NCBI GenBank assembly: GCA_910588755.1
Contig: CAJUQZ010000018.1
Span: 21,966 to 40,770, forward strand
Reading direction: 5' to 3'
DNA from: an uncultured Lachnospiraceae bacterium
GTDB taxonomy: Bacteria > Bacillota > Clostridia > Lachnospirales > Lachnospiraceae
DNA: 18,805 nt
The position numbers and the translations under genes are program-made. The notes under the pieces were generated by a model, which saw only the letters and a list, made by a program, of their open reading frames with translations, had not been told where the DNA came from and made no database searches. How positions within the stretch are numbered: position 1 is the first letter of the stretch; the number at the start of each line of letters is the position of its first letter. Below are positions 1-7,006 of the stretch, piece after piece.

Positions 1-1568
1 GTTGCCGCAAACAGTTTCGGCGATTCCCCGCCAAAATCCACACCTGCCCCCTTGACAAAATCACCTCTGTCAATACCTGTCAGCACCATATCCGCGCCGT
101 CACCCTTATTTTCCACGGTGTCCACACCTGCCATAACGGCAAAGCATGTCGCCACATTCTGCTGATAAGCGTCCACAAAACGAAGCTGCTCCCTGCCGCG
201 CAAGGTCTGTTTGATCTCCCCGATTGTGCCGTCCTCCTGCATCTCAAATGCATCAATGTGCGTACAACGGTATCCCTTCTCCACGCCCATTGCCTTCTCG
301 AGTACCCTCGTATGGTATGCGATATACCACTGGTCCTGAAAACGGAAAACACAGTGATGGTTGTTGCCACTCAGCCCAAATACACTGCCCGGGTTTCTTA
401 AGATTGTCTCCTGGTACACAAACGGCCCCATTGGCGCGTCGCTGACCATACAGGCAATCTCACCGTTGTGAAAACCATACTGCTTTGTGCCCTCCGCGTC
501 AACCTGCCAGTTTGTACAGTATGTATAGTAATATTTTTCACCTGCCTTATGAATGCCGGAATCCTCAAACAGATACGGCACATCAATCGTCTTTGGCTCA
601 CCGACAATACTGATCATGTCCGCGCCAAGCTGTGCCACTCTCGCCGTTCCGGGTGCAGCCACTTTGCCCTCGGGAACGCCGCAGCCAAAATACAGATAGG
701 CTCTCCCGTCATCGTCCATCAGCACTGCCGGGTCAAACAGCCACAGCACATCTGCGCAGTTTGGCGTCTCCCTTGTAACCAGCCCCTTTCCTAGCGGATC
801 GTAAAATGGTCCGGTAGGACTATCCGCCTGCAATACGCCGATGCCGCCACCCGCGTCCGCAAAATATAGAAAGAACTGGTCCTTTCCGTCAATCTCCTTC
901 CACGCCGCAGCAGGCGCCCACGAGTTTCTCGCCCACTTTGCAATTCCCGTCTGCGAAGCTGCATTGACAGCGCCGTGATCAGTGAAATTGACCATATCGT
1001 TTGTCGAGATCACATTGATCTGGTGAATCTTACTGTATGTATTCTCTTTAATACTGCCGTCCGCTTCATACTCAAACGCGTCCGCGGTCATATATATGTA
1101 CACGCGGTCCTTGTAAACCATCGCATACGGATCCGCACCGAACCGCTGTGTCATCAGCGGATTGGTGTCCTCCATACCCTTAAAACCTTTTGTTATCGCA
1201 ATTTTCTCTGTACCCATATCCTTTCCTTCCTCCTGTAACTCACCTGAATCTGTCCCTGGCTGCCCTGTTTCCTGATCGCCGCCTGCCTCTGTCGCATCTT
1301 TTTGTGCCGCGCTGTCCTGTTCGCCTGCCGGAACCTCTTTTTGTGCCGCACCGTCCTGTCCGCCCGCTGATGCCTCATTTCGTGCCGCCATGTCGTCCGA
1401 AGCCTGCTCCGCAAAGGTCTCTTTGTCCGCTCCATCAGAAGGTGTATCAGCGCAGGCGCTGCAAAACATCATCACACCCACAGCCAGAAGCGCCGCACCT
1501 TTCCATCGCCTTATTTTTTGTGCCTTTATAGATGCTTCCTCCTGCTGTTGCATATCCTGTCCCCGCAT
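1..1568 (-). CDS. GH43 arabinoxylan-active lipoprotein, likely with CBM6 (C-terminus off window)
   Basis: Likely a cell-surface arabinofuranosidase or xylosidase that acts on arabinoxylan. Residues 20-39 form a basic and hydrophobic export signal ending in CSAC (Cys39), a possible lipobox. Residues 40-115 are a low-complexity linker with an imperfect 13-residue repeat (AGGQDGAAQKEVP, AGEQDSAAQKDAT). The five-bladed GH43 domain follows: FGADPYAMVY (Asp146, presumed base), SWAPAAAW, FDPAVLMDDDG (Asp279, pKa modulator) and FEDSGIHK (Glu335, presumed acid), then GNNHHCVF. Near the window edge VDFGGESPKLFAA resembles the start of a CBM6 domain, as in XynD-type arabinoxylan arabinofuranohydrolases. 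The ATG at 1568 was chosen because GGGGAG lies 8 bases upstream; an in-frame ATG at 1574 has poor spacing. The gene directly follows the GH39 xylosidase and is translationally coupled to it. The family is clear. The exact substrate is not, and the C-terminus is not in the window. Confidence 0.88.
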   Translation of the reverse strand, partial: MRGQDMQQQEEASIKAQKIRRWKGAALLAVGVMMFCSACADTPSDGADKETFAEQASDDMAARNEASAGGQDGAAQKEVPAGEQDSAAQKDATEAGGDQETGQPGTDSGELQEEGKDMGTEKIAITKGFKGMEDTNPLMTQRFGADPYAMVYKDRVYIYMTADAFEYEADGSIKENTYSKIHQINVISTNDMVNFTDHGAVNAASQTGIAKWARNSWAPAAAWKEIDGKDQFFLYFADAGGGIGVLQADSPTGPFYDPLGKGLVTRETPNCADVLWLFDPAVLMDDDGRAYLYFGCGVPEGKVAAPGTARVAQLGADMISIVGEPKTIDVPYLFEDSGIHKAGEKYYYTYCTNWQVDAEGTKQYGFHNGEIACMVSDAPMGPFVYQETILRNPGSVFGLSGNNHHCVFRFQDQWYIAYHTRVLEKAMGVEKGYRCTHIDAFEMQEDGTIGEIKQTLRGREQLRFVDAYQQNVATCFAVMAGVDTVENKGDGADMVLTGIDRGDFVKGAGVDFGGESPKLFAA

Positions 1569-1573
1569 ATCCA

Positions 1574-3103
1574 TCACTCCCCGTCATTTCCGCCGACCGC
1601 ACGCTCATAGTCATAGCCGCGGTCAGACTGTATTCCACATTTCCGGAGTTCAAAATAGACGACTGCGTTGCGTTTTAATAATAGTGTTATCTCTACCTCC
1701 GCCGCTGCACATGCCACCCTGCATGTCTGCACAAAGGGCTGTGCTGCCTGCCGCAAAAGTTTGGTCTGTCCGTCTGACGGGTTGGCTGGCTCGCCCAGAT
1801 CATGCCACACTTTCAGCGGATTGCAGGTCTCCTCGTCCACCGTCTCTGTCAACAGGCTGTACACACCATCACCCGCCGCCAAGGAAAGCGTGATGCTTTG
1901 TTCCTCTCCCGCGCCGAATTCCACCGGATTCCAGCCCACGCCCAGATAGCTGCCGTCCGGCTTTCTAAGCACCACCATGTTGTCATCTCTATAAACACAT
2001 GTTCCCGCGCTCTCCTGCAGTTTTTTGTAAAATACAAACGTCCAGAAGGTTGGCTTGGGAATGCAGCCGTCTGCCACCAGCCCGAATCCGCCATGAAACG
2101 GTGTAAACGGCACGCCCTGCTCCTCAAACACATCTCCAAACGTCCAGTATGAATATGACTCATTACCATCACCCAGCCGTGACAGCTGATGCGCGATAAA
2201 CGCCGCGTTGAGGTTTGTGTCGTGAATCACGCTCTTTGGCGTGTAGGAGGTGTTAAACTCCGTGATATGAATGGGCAAGTCCTTATACACCTCAAAGGAA
2301 TCAATAATGTCCCGCGACGTTTTCAGATTGTCAAAACCGTCCTCTGGCTTCATCAGCTTCACATAGTCATAATGCCCCTCACGCACTGGTTGCTCGATCG
2401 TGTAGTGATGTCTGGTCACAAAATCCACCGCAAGCTTCTTCTCACTGCAATATTCCATAAACGCGCGGATCCACACCTCGTCCGTGCCACCGCAGACCGC
2501 AGGGCCACCTACGCGAAATCTACAATCCACCTCCTTTACCGCATGAAAGGCCTCGTGAAAAAGCCGGAAGTACTCCTGCATGTCCGCATTCTCCCAGAAG
2601 CCGCACAGGTTTGGTTCGTTCCACACCTCGACGGGCCATGTCACGACCTCATCTGCACCGTAGCGGTCCATCAGATGGCGCAGCAGGTTTTGTACCATCT
2701 CACACCACAGTTTGTAATCACGCGGCGGTGTTGTATTTCCCTTCCAGTAAAAAATCGTCTGTGTGCCGCGCGCGAGCTTCCCTGGCATAAAGCCCAGCTC
2801 AAGAAACGGCCGCAGCCCAACACTCCTGTAAAAATCCATCACCCGGTCAAGATATGTATAATTGTACTCCGCTTTCCTTACGCCGTCCTGCTCGTACTCA
2901 TGATAGATTGCCATGTCATCACAGAACAGCCCATGCCCCCTGATGTGCCGGAAGCCGATCTGTTCCTGCACCAGCTTAAGCTGCTCTTGGTACTCCTGCG
3001 TCAGGGCAAGCCCCATGCGCCCCGTACCGATGCAAAAGTCCACATTATTGTGAAAAGGCGTCTTGTTATCCTTACTTACCACAATCCTTTTTTCTTTTCG
3101 CAT
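1574..3103 (-). CDS. GH39 beta-xylosidase
   Basis: A 509-residue retaining glycosidase of family GH39, expected to release xylose from the non-reducing end of xylo-oligosaccharides. The acid/base is Glu163 in VEVWNEPN and the nucleophile is Glu282 in HITEFNTSY. These positions are close to those in the characterised Thermoanaerobacterium XynB (Glu160, Glu277). The N-terminal DFCIGTGRMGLAL is also typical of the family. There is no signal peptide, so it should act in the cytoplasm on imported oligosaccharides. The start at 3103 is set by GGAGGAGA five bases upstream. The frame is open to 3193, but the extra 30 residues lack a ribosome binding site and are unlike family N-termini. Its TGA shares one base with the first in-frame ATG of the GH43 frame. 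The promoter at 3196-3224 fits transcription of both genes together. Confidence 0.93.
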   Translation of the reverse strand: MRKEKRIVVSKDNKTPFHNNVDFCIGTGRMGLALTQEYQEQLKLVQEQIGFRHIRGHGLFCDDMAIYHEYEQDGVRKAEYNYTYLDRVMDFYRSVGLRPFLELGFMPGKLARGTQTIFYWKGNTTPPRDYKLWCEMVQNLLRHLMDRYGADEVVTWPVEVWNEPNLCGFWENADMQEYFRLFHEAFHAVKEVDCRFRVGGPAVCGGTDEVWIRAFMEYCSEKKLAVDFVTRHHYTIEQPVREGHYDYVKLMKPEDGFDNLKTSRDIIDSFEVYKDLPIHITEFNTSYTPKSVIHDTNLNAAFIAHQLSRLGDGNESYSYWTFGDVFEEQGVPFTPFHGGFGLVADGCIPKPTFWTFVFYKKLQESAGTCVYRDDNMVVLRKPDGSYLGVGWNPVEFGAGEEQSITLSLAAGDGVYSLLTETVDEETCNPLKVWHDLGEPANPSDGQTKLLRQAAQPFVQTCRVACAAAEVEITLLLKRNAVVYFELRKCGIQSDRGYDYERAVGGNDGE

Positions 3104-3142
3104 ATTCTCCTCCATCCTGCTTATTTGCGCCATTTTTATATT

Positions 3143-3160
3143 GTCAGTCCAAAAACTGAC
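3143..3160. promoter_or_regulatory. short palindrome in the xylosidase 5' leader
   Basis: A perfect 6-bp inverted repeat, GTCAGT CCAAAA ACTGAC, lies between the predicted transcription start and the GH39 start codon. It could be an operator for a sugar-responsive repressor or a small leader hairpin. The bound protein cannot be named from sequence. Confidence 0.35.
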
Positions 3161-3195
3161 CGTTTCATATGATTTGTACAAAAACCGATACAATC

Positions 3196-3224
3196 ATTAT
3201 ATTTTGCAAATGCGCCAGATACAA
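3196..3224 (-). promoter_or_regulatory. sigma-A-type promoter for the GH39-GH43 genes
   Basis: On the minus strand, TTGTAT (3219-3224) and TATAAT (3196-3201) are separated by exactly 17 bases. This gives a transcription start near 3189 and a leader of about 85 bases. The gene-free stretch 3104-3482 otherwise holds the leader palindrome and the nested inverted repeat at 3384-3474. I see nothing else between 3225 and 3383. Confidence 0.7.
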
Positions 3225-3383
3225 TGACTTTTACTCATAGATTTTTGATTTATCCTCATATGCTGATTGTTTTAGATGTGATGGAAACTGCAAGACAAAG
3301 CGCAGATGAACAGAACAAGGCTTGATTTTTCCACTATTGCATCATAGGCTCCAAGACGAAACGAATATAGACCATGCCTATGA

Positions 3384-3474
3384 ATAGACAAAAACAAGTC
3401 TATCATTCATGGATTATCTGGCTTTATCCATATGGAAAATGCCGACTGTGTCGTCCATGCAATAGACTTGTTTT
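3384..3474 (-). terminator. nested inverted repeat after the chemoreceptor gene, probable terminator
   Basis: A perfect 13-bp pair (3391-3403 with 3462-3474) encloses CATGGA/TCCATG (3408-3413 with 3454-3459) and then GGC/GCC around the palindrome TCCATATGGA (3427-3436). In minus-strand RNA the outer stem runs into a short U-run, as expected for an intrinsic terminator of the PerR-chemoreceptor transcript. The 3' arm can instead form a small hairpin with ATAGAC at 3384-3389 (ATAGAC, 8-base loop, GTCTAT), so two exclusive folds exist. The size and nesting are unusual for a terminator. A small mobile repeat is an alternative. Confidence 0.55.
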
Positions 3475-3482
3475 CGTAAACA

Positions 3483-4937
3483 TTAATTGATTTTGTAGCC
3501 CTCCTGCTCAAAAACGCGGATACCGTCTTTGGACAGAACGCCAATCATGCGGATAATTGACTGAAAATCTGCAATCAGCCCCTTAGAACACTCCTCCGCC
3601 TTCCGATAAATATGCTGTAGCTCGCCGCTGCGGCCAGACTGTATCGCGTCAATCACTTCCGTCCCATAGGAATGAAATGTTTTATGCTTTCCCTCAAGCC
3701 CTTTCCAGAGAGCGGTCAACTGCGCATTGGCAGGTTTGAATGCGTAATAAAAATGGCCAAGCCCGCACTTGGTGCAATCGGTCTGCAGAACCTTCAATGT
3801 CCCTGTCTGCACCATCTCTCCTAGGGTATCCAACCACCTGCGGTGCGCGTCAACCGCGCTGTTTAAGCAGTTTAGGAGCACCTGGTTATCCAGCATGTAA
3901 AACGCGTCCTGAGCCATATTGCCCATAATCTGGGTAGATTCCTCGAGATGCTTCTCGATCATCTTTGACGGGGCCACCAAATCAGCAATCGAACTGCTTG
4001 AAGCCGCCAGCAAATCCATATTGCCCCGCAAGTCTAAACACTCCTCATTGATATGCTGCATCTGATTGTCCAGCTCATGCATCGAACTGCTGATCTCCTC
4101 ACTGACTGCTGCAAGCGAAGATACGGAATCTGCAATGTGATCCACGCCCTTGCGGTTCTGCCCGGTAATCTTCCATACATTCTGAATATTCTCATTGATA
4201 TGTACAAGCTCGCTGACCGTGGTGTCCACGCTGTCAGAGCTTTTGCGGGAAGCCTCCTGAATGTTTGCAACAAACGCCCCCATGCGTCCTGTCAGCGCTT
4301 TTGCCTCCTCTGCAAGACTTCGAATCTCCTCTGCAACCACCGAGAAGCCCCTGCCAGCCTCCCCAGCGCGCGCGGCTTCTATCGACGCGTTCAGCGCCAG
4401 GAGATTCGTCTGGGCGGAGATGGCATTGATCGCGGCAATGGCATCTGTCATGTCCCGGATCGTATCAATCAATCCGCCGATATCTGTCTTCATCTCCTGC
4501 GCTGTTGCCATCGCCGAGGATGACAGGCCCGAGATCGATGTCAGCTCATTTTCACAGCTGCGGATATCCTCCATGATTTTACCGGATTCGTCAGAAACCT
4601 CTATGATGGTTGCGGTCAGATTTTCATGCGCCTTTGAGACTTCGGTGGCAACCTTTGCCGTCGATTCCGCTGATCCGCTGATCCCGTCCACAGCCATTCC
4701 CATCGAGGCATTGATCTGCCCGATCGCCACTGCGCTGGTCTCCAGCGTCAGATCCATAGCGCTCATGCGAATAACAGCATCCATCGTCTTTGTCACTGCC
4801 TCCTCAAATTCCCTGCGCCCGGCCATGAGACGCCGGTGCATGTCGTTGAGCCCCTGGTTCTGCGGAAGGTATTCCATCTCCACAAGCCTAGATACGGAGC
4901 TGAGTGCTGTGTCGTAAGCTTTTTTTCTGATTTTCAT
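3483..4937 (-). CDS. soluble methyl-accepting chemotaxis protein with C-terminal CZB zinc domain
   Basis: A 484-residue cytoplasmic chemoreceptor with no membrane segment. Residues 50-330 are a long alpha-helical coiled coil. The CheA/CheW-contacting hairpin tip is at about 167-215 ([18 protein letters not shown], then [16 protein letters not shown]). The C-terminal CZB domain has its zinc ligands in order: His365 (AHRRW), Cys391 (KCGLGHFYY), and His418 and His422 (HKTFH). CZB domains bind zinc through a reactive cysteine, and in characterised receptors they report zinc or oxidants such as HOCl. The start at 4937 follows AAAGGAC with about 8 bases of spacing; the upstream in-frame extension lies inside the PerR-like gene. 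The start overlaps the stop of the PerR-like gene by 4 bp (ATGA). Co-expression with a peroxide regulator suggests a role in redox taxis, which is inference. Confidence 0.92.
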   Translation of the reverse strand: MKIRKKAYDTALSSVSRLVEMEYLPQNQGLNDMHRRLMAGRREFEEAVTKTMDAVIRMSAMDLTLETSAVAIGQINASMGMAVDGISGSAESTAKVATEVSKAHENLTATIIEVSDESGKIMEDIRSCENELTSISGLSSSAMATAQEMKTDIGGLIDTIRDMTDAIAAINAISAQTNLLALNASIEAARAGEAGRGFSVVAEEIRSLAEEAKALTGRMGAFVANIQEASRKSSDSVDTTVSELVHINENIQNVWKITGQNRKGVDHIADSVSSLAAVSEEISSSMHELDNQMQHINEECLDLRGNMDLLAASSSSIADLVAPSKMIEKHLEESTQIMGNMAQDAFYMLDNQVLLNCLNSAVDAHRRWLDTLGEMVQTGTLKVLQTDCTKCGLGHFYYAFKPANAQLTALWKGLEGKHKTFHSYGTEVIDAIQSGRSGELQHIYRKAEECSKGLIADFQSIIRMIGVLSKDGIRVFEQEGYKIN

Positions 4938-5323
4938 AATATATTGTCCTTTCCGTTTATGTCTTTCTTTTTCATGCAATCCTCGCACAGATAGCTGATT
5001 TTTAAATCATAGGAGAGTATCGGAACATCTGTTTGTTTTTGCAACTGCGCTGTCAGATCATCCAGCCAGATATCCGATAGCCGCCCGCAACACCTGCACA
5101 CGAGATGGTCGTGCCGCCTGATATTGTCATACCGATCTGGATATCCCTCAACCGAAATCTTACGGATCAGCCCCTCCTGATACAGATAAGCCAGATTATT
5201 GTACACTGTCGCCATCGCGACTCCTTTATTGGCCTCCTTCAAGCACAGATAAATTTGTTCCGCGGACAAATGCTCCGTAGAAGTCCTCACAATCTCTAAA
5301 ATCTGATCGGCATTCTTCGTCAT
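4934..5323 (-). CDS. perR: PerR-like Fur-family peroxide/metal regulator
   Basis: A 129-residue Fur-family repressor. The N-terminal winged helix includes [20 protein letters not shown]. Two CxxC pairs (Cys76/Cys79 and Cys113/Cys116) would form the structural zinc site. All five regulatory-metal ligands of Bacillus subtilis PerR have counterparts: His18 (His37), Asp66 in RYD (Asp85), His71 and His73 in HDH (His91 and His93), and Asp84 (Asp104). The Asp in the RYD motif favours PerR over Fur or Zur. The protein is somewhat shorter than typical PerR (about 145 residues), with a short N-terminal arm. The start follows AAAGGAG with four bases of spacing. A consensus promoter and a PerR-box-like palindrome lie directly upstream, suggesting autoregulation. 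It overlaps the CZB chemoreceptor gene by 4 bp. Confidence 0.88.
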   Translation of the reverse strand: MTKNADQILEIVRTSTEHLSAEQIYLCLKEANKGVAMATVYNNLAYLYQEGLIRKISVEGYPDRYDNIRRHDHLVCRCCGRLSDIWLDDLTAQLQKQTDVPILSYDLKISYLCEDCMKKKDINGKDNIL

Positions 5324-5344
5324 AGAACTCCTTTCTGGAATAAA

Positions 5345-5359
5345 TTAGAATTATTTTAA
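5345..5359. promoter_or_regulatory. Per-box-like operator
   Basis: TTAGAATTATTTTAA matches the B. subtilis Per box TTATAATNATTATAA at 12 of 14 defined positions. It sits between the -10 element and the ribosome binding site of the PerR-like gene, where a bound repressor would block transcription. Confidence 0.65.
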
Positions 5360-5364
5360 TTCTT

Positions 5365-5392
5365 ATTATAACTTCTGGAACTATTTTGTCAA
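5365..5392 (-). promoter_or_regulatory. consensus promoter of the PerR-chemoreceptor operon
   Basis: On the minus strand, TTGACA (5387-5392) and TATAAT (5365-5370) are both perfect consensus hexamers, 16 bases apart. The Per-box-like site begins directly downstream of the -10. Confidence 0.82.
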
Positions 5393-5408
5393 CAATAAAT
5401 CAAGAAAC

Positions 5409-5438
5409 GTCATCAAACCGATTTATCGGTTTGATGAC
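5409..5438 (-). terminator. perfect 12-bp hairpin, probable terminator
   Basis: GTCATCAAACCG, loop ATTTAT, then the exact complement CGGTTTGATGAC. In the minus direction it is followed by the loosely U-rich GTTTCTTGATTTATT, so it may end the transcript of the 73-residue gene just before the PerR promoter. Confidence 0.5.
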
Positions 5439-5468
5439 ACATTTCGTTTGAGTGCCCGTGTGCATAAT

Positions 5469-5501
5469 GGAGGCGCTGTCACCGCATCTGACAGCGCCTC
5501 C
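5469..5501. repeat. perfect 12-bp GC-rich hairpin
   Basis: GGAGGCGCTGTC and its exact complement GACAGCGCCTCC flank a 9-base loop. No U-run follows on either strand. It may therefore be a 3' stabilising structure or a processing site for the 73-residue gene rather than a simple terminator. The interval 5439-5468 holds nothing I recognise. Confidence 0.5.
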
Positions 5502-5552
5502 GCCTCATGAACTATAATACTATGACAACCATTGACCATCTCTACCTGGTCA

Positions 5553-5774
5553 TTACTGAAACACGCCTTTTATGGCATCGACCGCCTTTGAGACATCACC
5601 GAGAGTTAGCTTTGCCTTAACCCCGTCAATGATCTTCATGACAAGCTCATCGGGCAGATCAACGCCAAAGAGCTTCTCTATAACCTTTATAGGTTCCTTC
5701 TCAAACTGGTCCTTAATGCCCGGATTTTTCGAAATCTCCTCTACAACCTTGCTGATCTGTTCTTTTATGTCCAT
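5553..5774 (-). CDS. small acidic/amphipathic protein resembling NHLP-type leader peptides
   Basis: A 73-residue protein of unknown function. It starts MDIKEQISKVVEEI at an ATG seven bases after a strong AAGGAGGA; the longer in-frame ATG start would include that ribosome site as coding sequence. The central part (NPGIKDQFEKEPIKVIEK, then LFGVDLPDELVMKII) follows the pattern of nitrile-hydratase-like and Nif11-like RiPP leader peptides, where a helix is followed by Gly-hydrophobic-Asp-Leu-Pro. The C-terminal part contains no Cys, Ser or Thr-rich core and no GG cleavage site, so a conventional RiPP precursor is doubtful. No maturation enzyme is nearby. It is probably real (ribosome site, codon pattern, hairpins downstream). 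Helical small proteins of this kind may instead act as stand-alone structural or regulatory proteins. Confidence 0.7.
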   Translation of the reverse strand: MDIKEQISKVVEEISKNPGIKDQFEKEPIKVIEKLFGVDLPDELVMKIIDGVKAKLTLGDVSKAVDAIKGVFQ

Positions 5775-5885
5775 TGTTTTATCCTCCTTTTTCATCCTTT
5801 TTCATTTTCTCTATATATTATGCGTATTTTCTCGTTTGCGCGTTCATGACCCAAGCCCCGATATCCAATGCCTGATACATAACAC

Positions 5886-6524
5886 CTAATACACAACGCG
5901 CTCCCCGTGATATTTTATAAACTCGTCTTTGGTAAAATCTGGCAGCGCACCGTGTTCCTCTAATATCAACCTGATTAGGGAAACTGTTCTCGCCTGGGTA
6001 TTGATGCTCTTGTCCGGATTAAATTCAATATCCGTAAAGAAATCGTATTGTAAAACCTCACTGATCTCATCAGCTGTCAGCGTATTTTTCACTGCGGCGA
6101 TATAGATATAATCATAAAATGCCGTCTTTGGAACCAACGGAAAATCCTCGCCTTGATAGCGAAATGCCACCAGACCTCCGGATTGCCGCAGCCGCTCGTC
6201 GCGCTTTGCCTCCCTGGGCGGTACTTCGAGCAGATCCAGGTATGGCCCACCGCCCTCAAAGACCTTTGCACTCTGAAAAATATTTTCGAGCGTATGTCCC
6301 TCCAACTTCAGATGAAACGCGCTTAATTTAGCACCGGCCTCCTTCGCACTTTTGGTGCTGATCTCCAGCGGCTTTGCGCCTGGATTGGCTTTCACGATCG
6401 CGCTGTGCAGACTCTCTATGGATTTTTGCTTCTGTGATACTGCAAAACCTGGGAACCATTCAAACGAGTACATTTTGCTGACAACCCTTCCGTTTTGAAT
6501 AAAAAACGCAGGCCGCTTTGCCAT
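5886..6524 (-). CDS. NADAR-domain protein, DarT1-associated antitoxin type
   Basis: A 212-residue protein resembling the NADAR antitoxins paired with DarT1, which remove ADP-ribose from guanine bases in DNA. Recognisable blocks are FEWFPGFAVSQKQKSIESLH (21-40), VFEGGGPYLDLL (88-99), EAKRDERLRQSGGL (105-118) and PKTAFYDYIYIAAV (132-145). The last part (150-212) is a helical tail. There is no signal peptide or membrane segment, so it should act in the cytoplasm on DNA or nucleotides. The start at 6524 follows AGGAGGG at a spacing of 5. It lies 22 bp downstream of a 94-residue gene on the same strand, so the two are probably co-transcribed. No DarT-like ADP-ribosyltransferase is found in the window, so the usual toxin partner is missing or replaced. 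The family assignment is from remembered motifs. Confidence 0.72.
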   Translation of the reverse strand: MAKRPAFFIQNGRVVSKMYSFEWFPGFAVSQKQKSIESLHSAIVKANPGAKPLEISTKSAKEAGAKLSAFHLKLEGHTLENIFQSAKVFEGGGPYLDLLEVPPREAKRDERLRQSGGLVAFRYQGEDFPLVPKTAFYDYIYIAAVKNTLTADEISEVLQYDFFTDIEFNPDKSINTQARTVSLIRLILEEHGALPDFTKDEFIKYHGERVVY

Positions 6525-6546
6525 ATAATCCCTCCTGTCCGGCGCC

Positions 6547-6831
6547 CTATTCCTCAAGCGCGTTGATGAGATCCTGTAGCTCAAGGACCGCATCCTCCAC
6601 GCGCAGCGCCACATCTTCACTCCAAAATCTGCTGCCGCCCGCCAGCGCATCTATCAAATGAAACAGCGCCACCGCATCCGCAACTGGTATGGCGCCACCT
6701 ACTTTCCAGCTGTTCAGCTGCTCATTTAAGTAACCAGTAATATTCTCGAACTTTTGTTCATTAAACGTATCTTTCGCGCGCAGCTCCACCAGCAAACCTT
6801 CCTCGCCGACAACCATATCAAAAAAACGCAT
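6547..6831 (-). CDS. 94-aa protein of unknown function upstream of the NADAR gene
   Basis: I do not recognise this family. It begins MRFFDMVVGEEGLLVELRAK at an ATG six bases after AGGAGGT; earlier in-frame ATGs have no such site. The first 30 residues look like beta strands (VVGEEGLLVELRAKDTF), followed by NITGYLNEQLNSWKVGG. The second half is acidic and helical (residues about 50-94: VADAVALFHLIDALAGG, then EDVALRVEDAVLELQDLI). There is no export signal. The 22-bp spacing to the NADAR gene suggests an obligate partner. It could be a regulator, a specificity subunit, or the effector that replaces DarT1, but nothing in the sequence shows catalysis. Confidence 0.72.
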   Translation of the reverse strand: MRFFDMVVGEEGLLVELRAKDTFNEQKFENITGYLNEQLNSWKVGGAIPVADAVALFHLIDALAGGSRFWSEDVALRVEDAVLELQDLINALEE

Positions 6832-6863
6832 TCGTACACCTCCTATTGCCATGTTGGCCAACT

Positions 6864-6952
6864 CAATTTACTCTTGTTTTTATTGCAGACACCAAAACCA
6901 TTTACTCATAGCTTCAATTACAATTTACTCTTGTTTTTCTTGCAGACACCAA
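6864..6952. repeat. two 32-bp direct repeats in the divergent NADAR/AraC promoter region
   Basis: Copies at 6864-6895 and 6921-6952 differ at a single base and are 57 bp apart start to start. Each runs from CAATTTACTCTTG to TTGCAGACACCAA. The second copy overlaps the -35 region of the AraC-type gene; the first is near the start of the 94-residue gene on the other strand. Paired direct repeats are the usual form of AraC-family binding sites, so control of both transcription units by the adjacent regulator is a reasonable inference. Confidence 0.8.
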
Positions 6953-6969
6953 TCCCAATCTGTTATAAT
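6940..6969 (+). promoter_or_regulatory. promoter of the AraC-type gene
   Basis: A perfect TATAAT at 6964-6969 lies 38 bases before the ATG. The best -35 candidate is the weak TTGCAG (6940-6945), 18 bases upstream and inside the second direct repeat. That is consistent with a promoter needing an activator. Confidence 0.5.
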
Positions 6970-7006
6970 ATGTTGGAAAATGTACGCTCGAAATGGAGGG
7001 GCTTCT

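Noticed and set aside
2189..3172. 327-residue plus-strand open frame opposite the GH39 gene
   Set aside because: It is the antisense shadow of a clear GH39 gene with conserved catalytic motifs; it has no family signature and its codon pattern follows the other strand.
4261..4917. 218-residue plus-strand frame opposite the chemoreceptor
   Set aside because: Antisense of the alpha-helical MCP repeat region; Ala/Ser-rich composition is a by-product of the complement.
6851..7006. 52-residue N-terminal extension of the AraC protein
   Set aside because: The extension is the translated direct repeats and promoter; GGAGGGG and the family-like start are at 7007.
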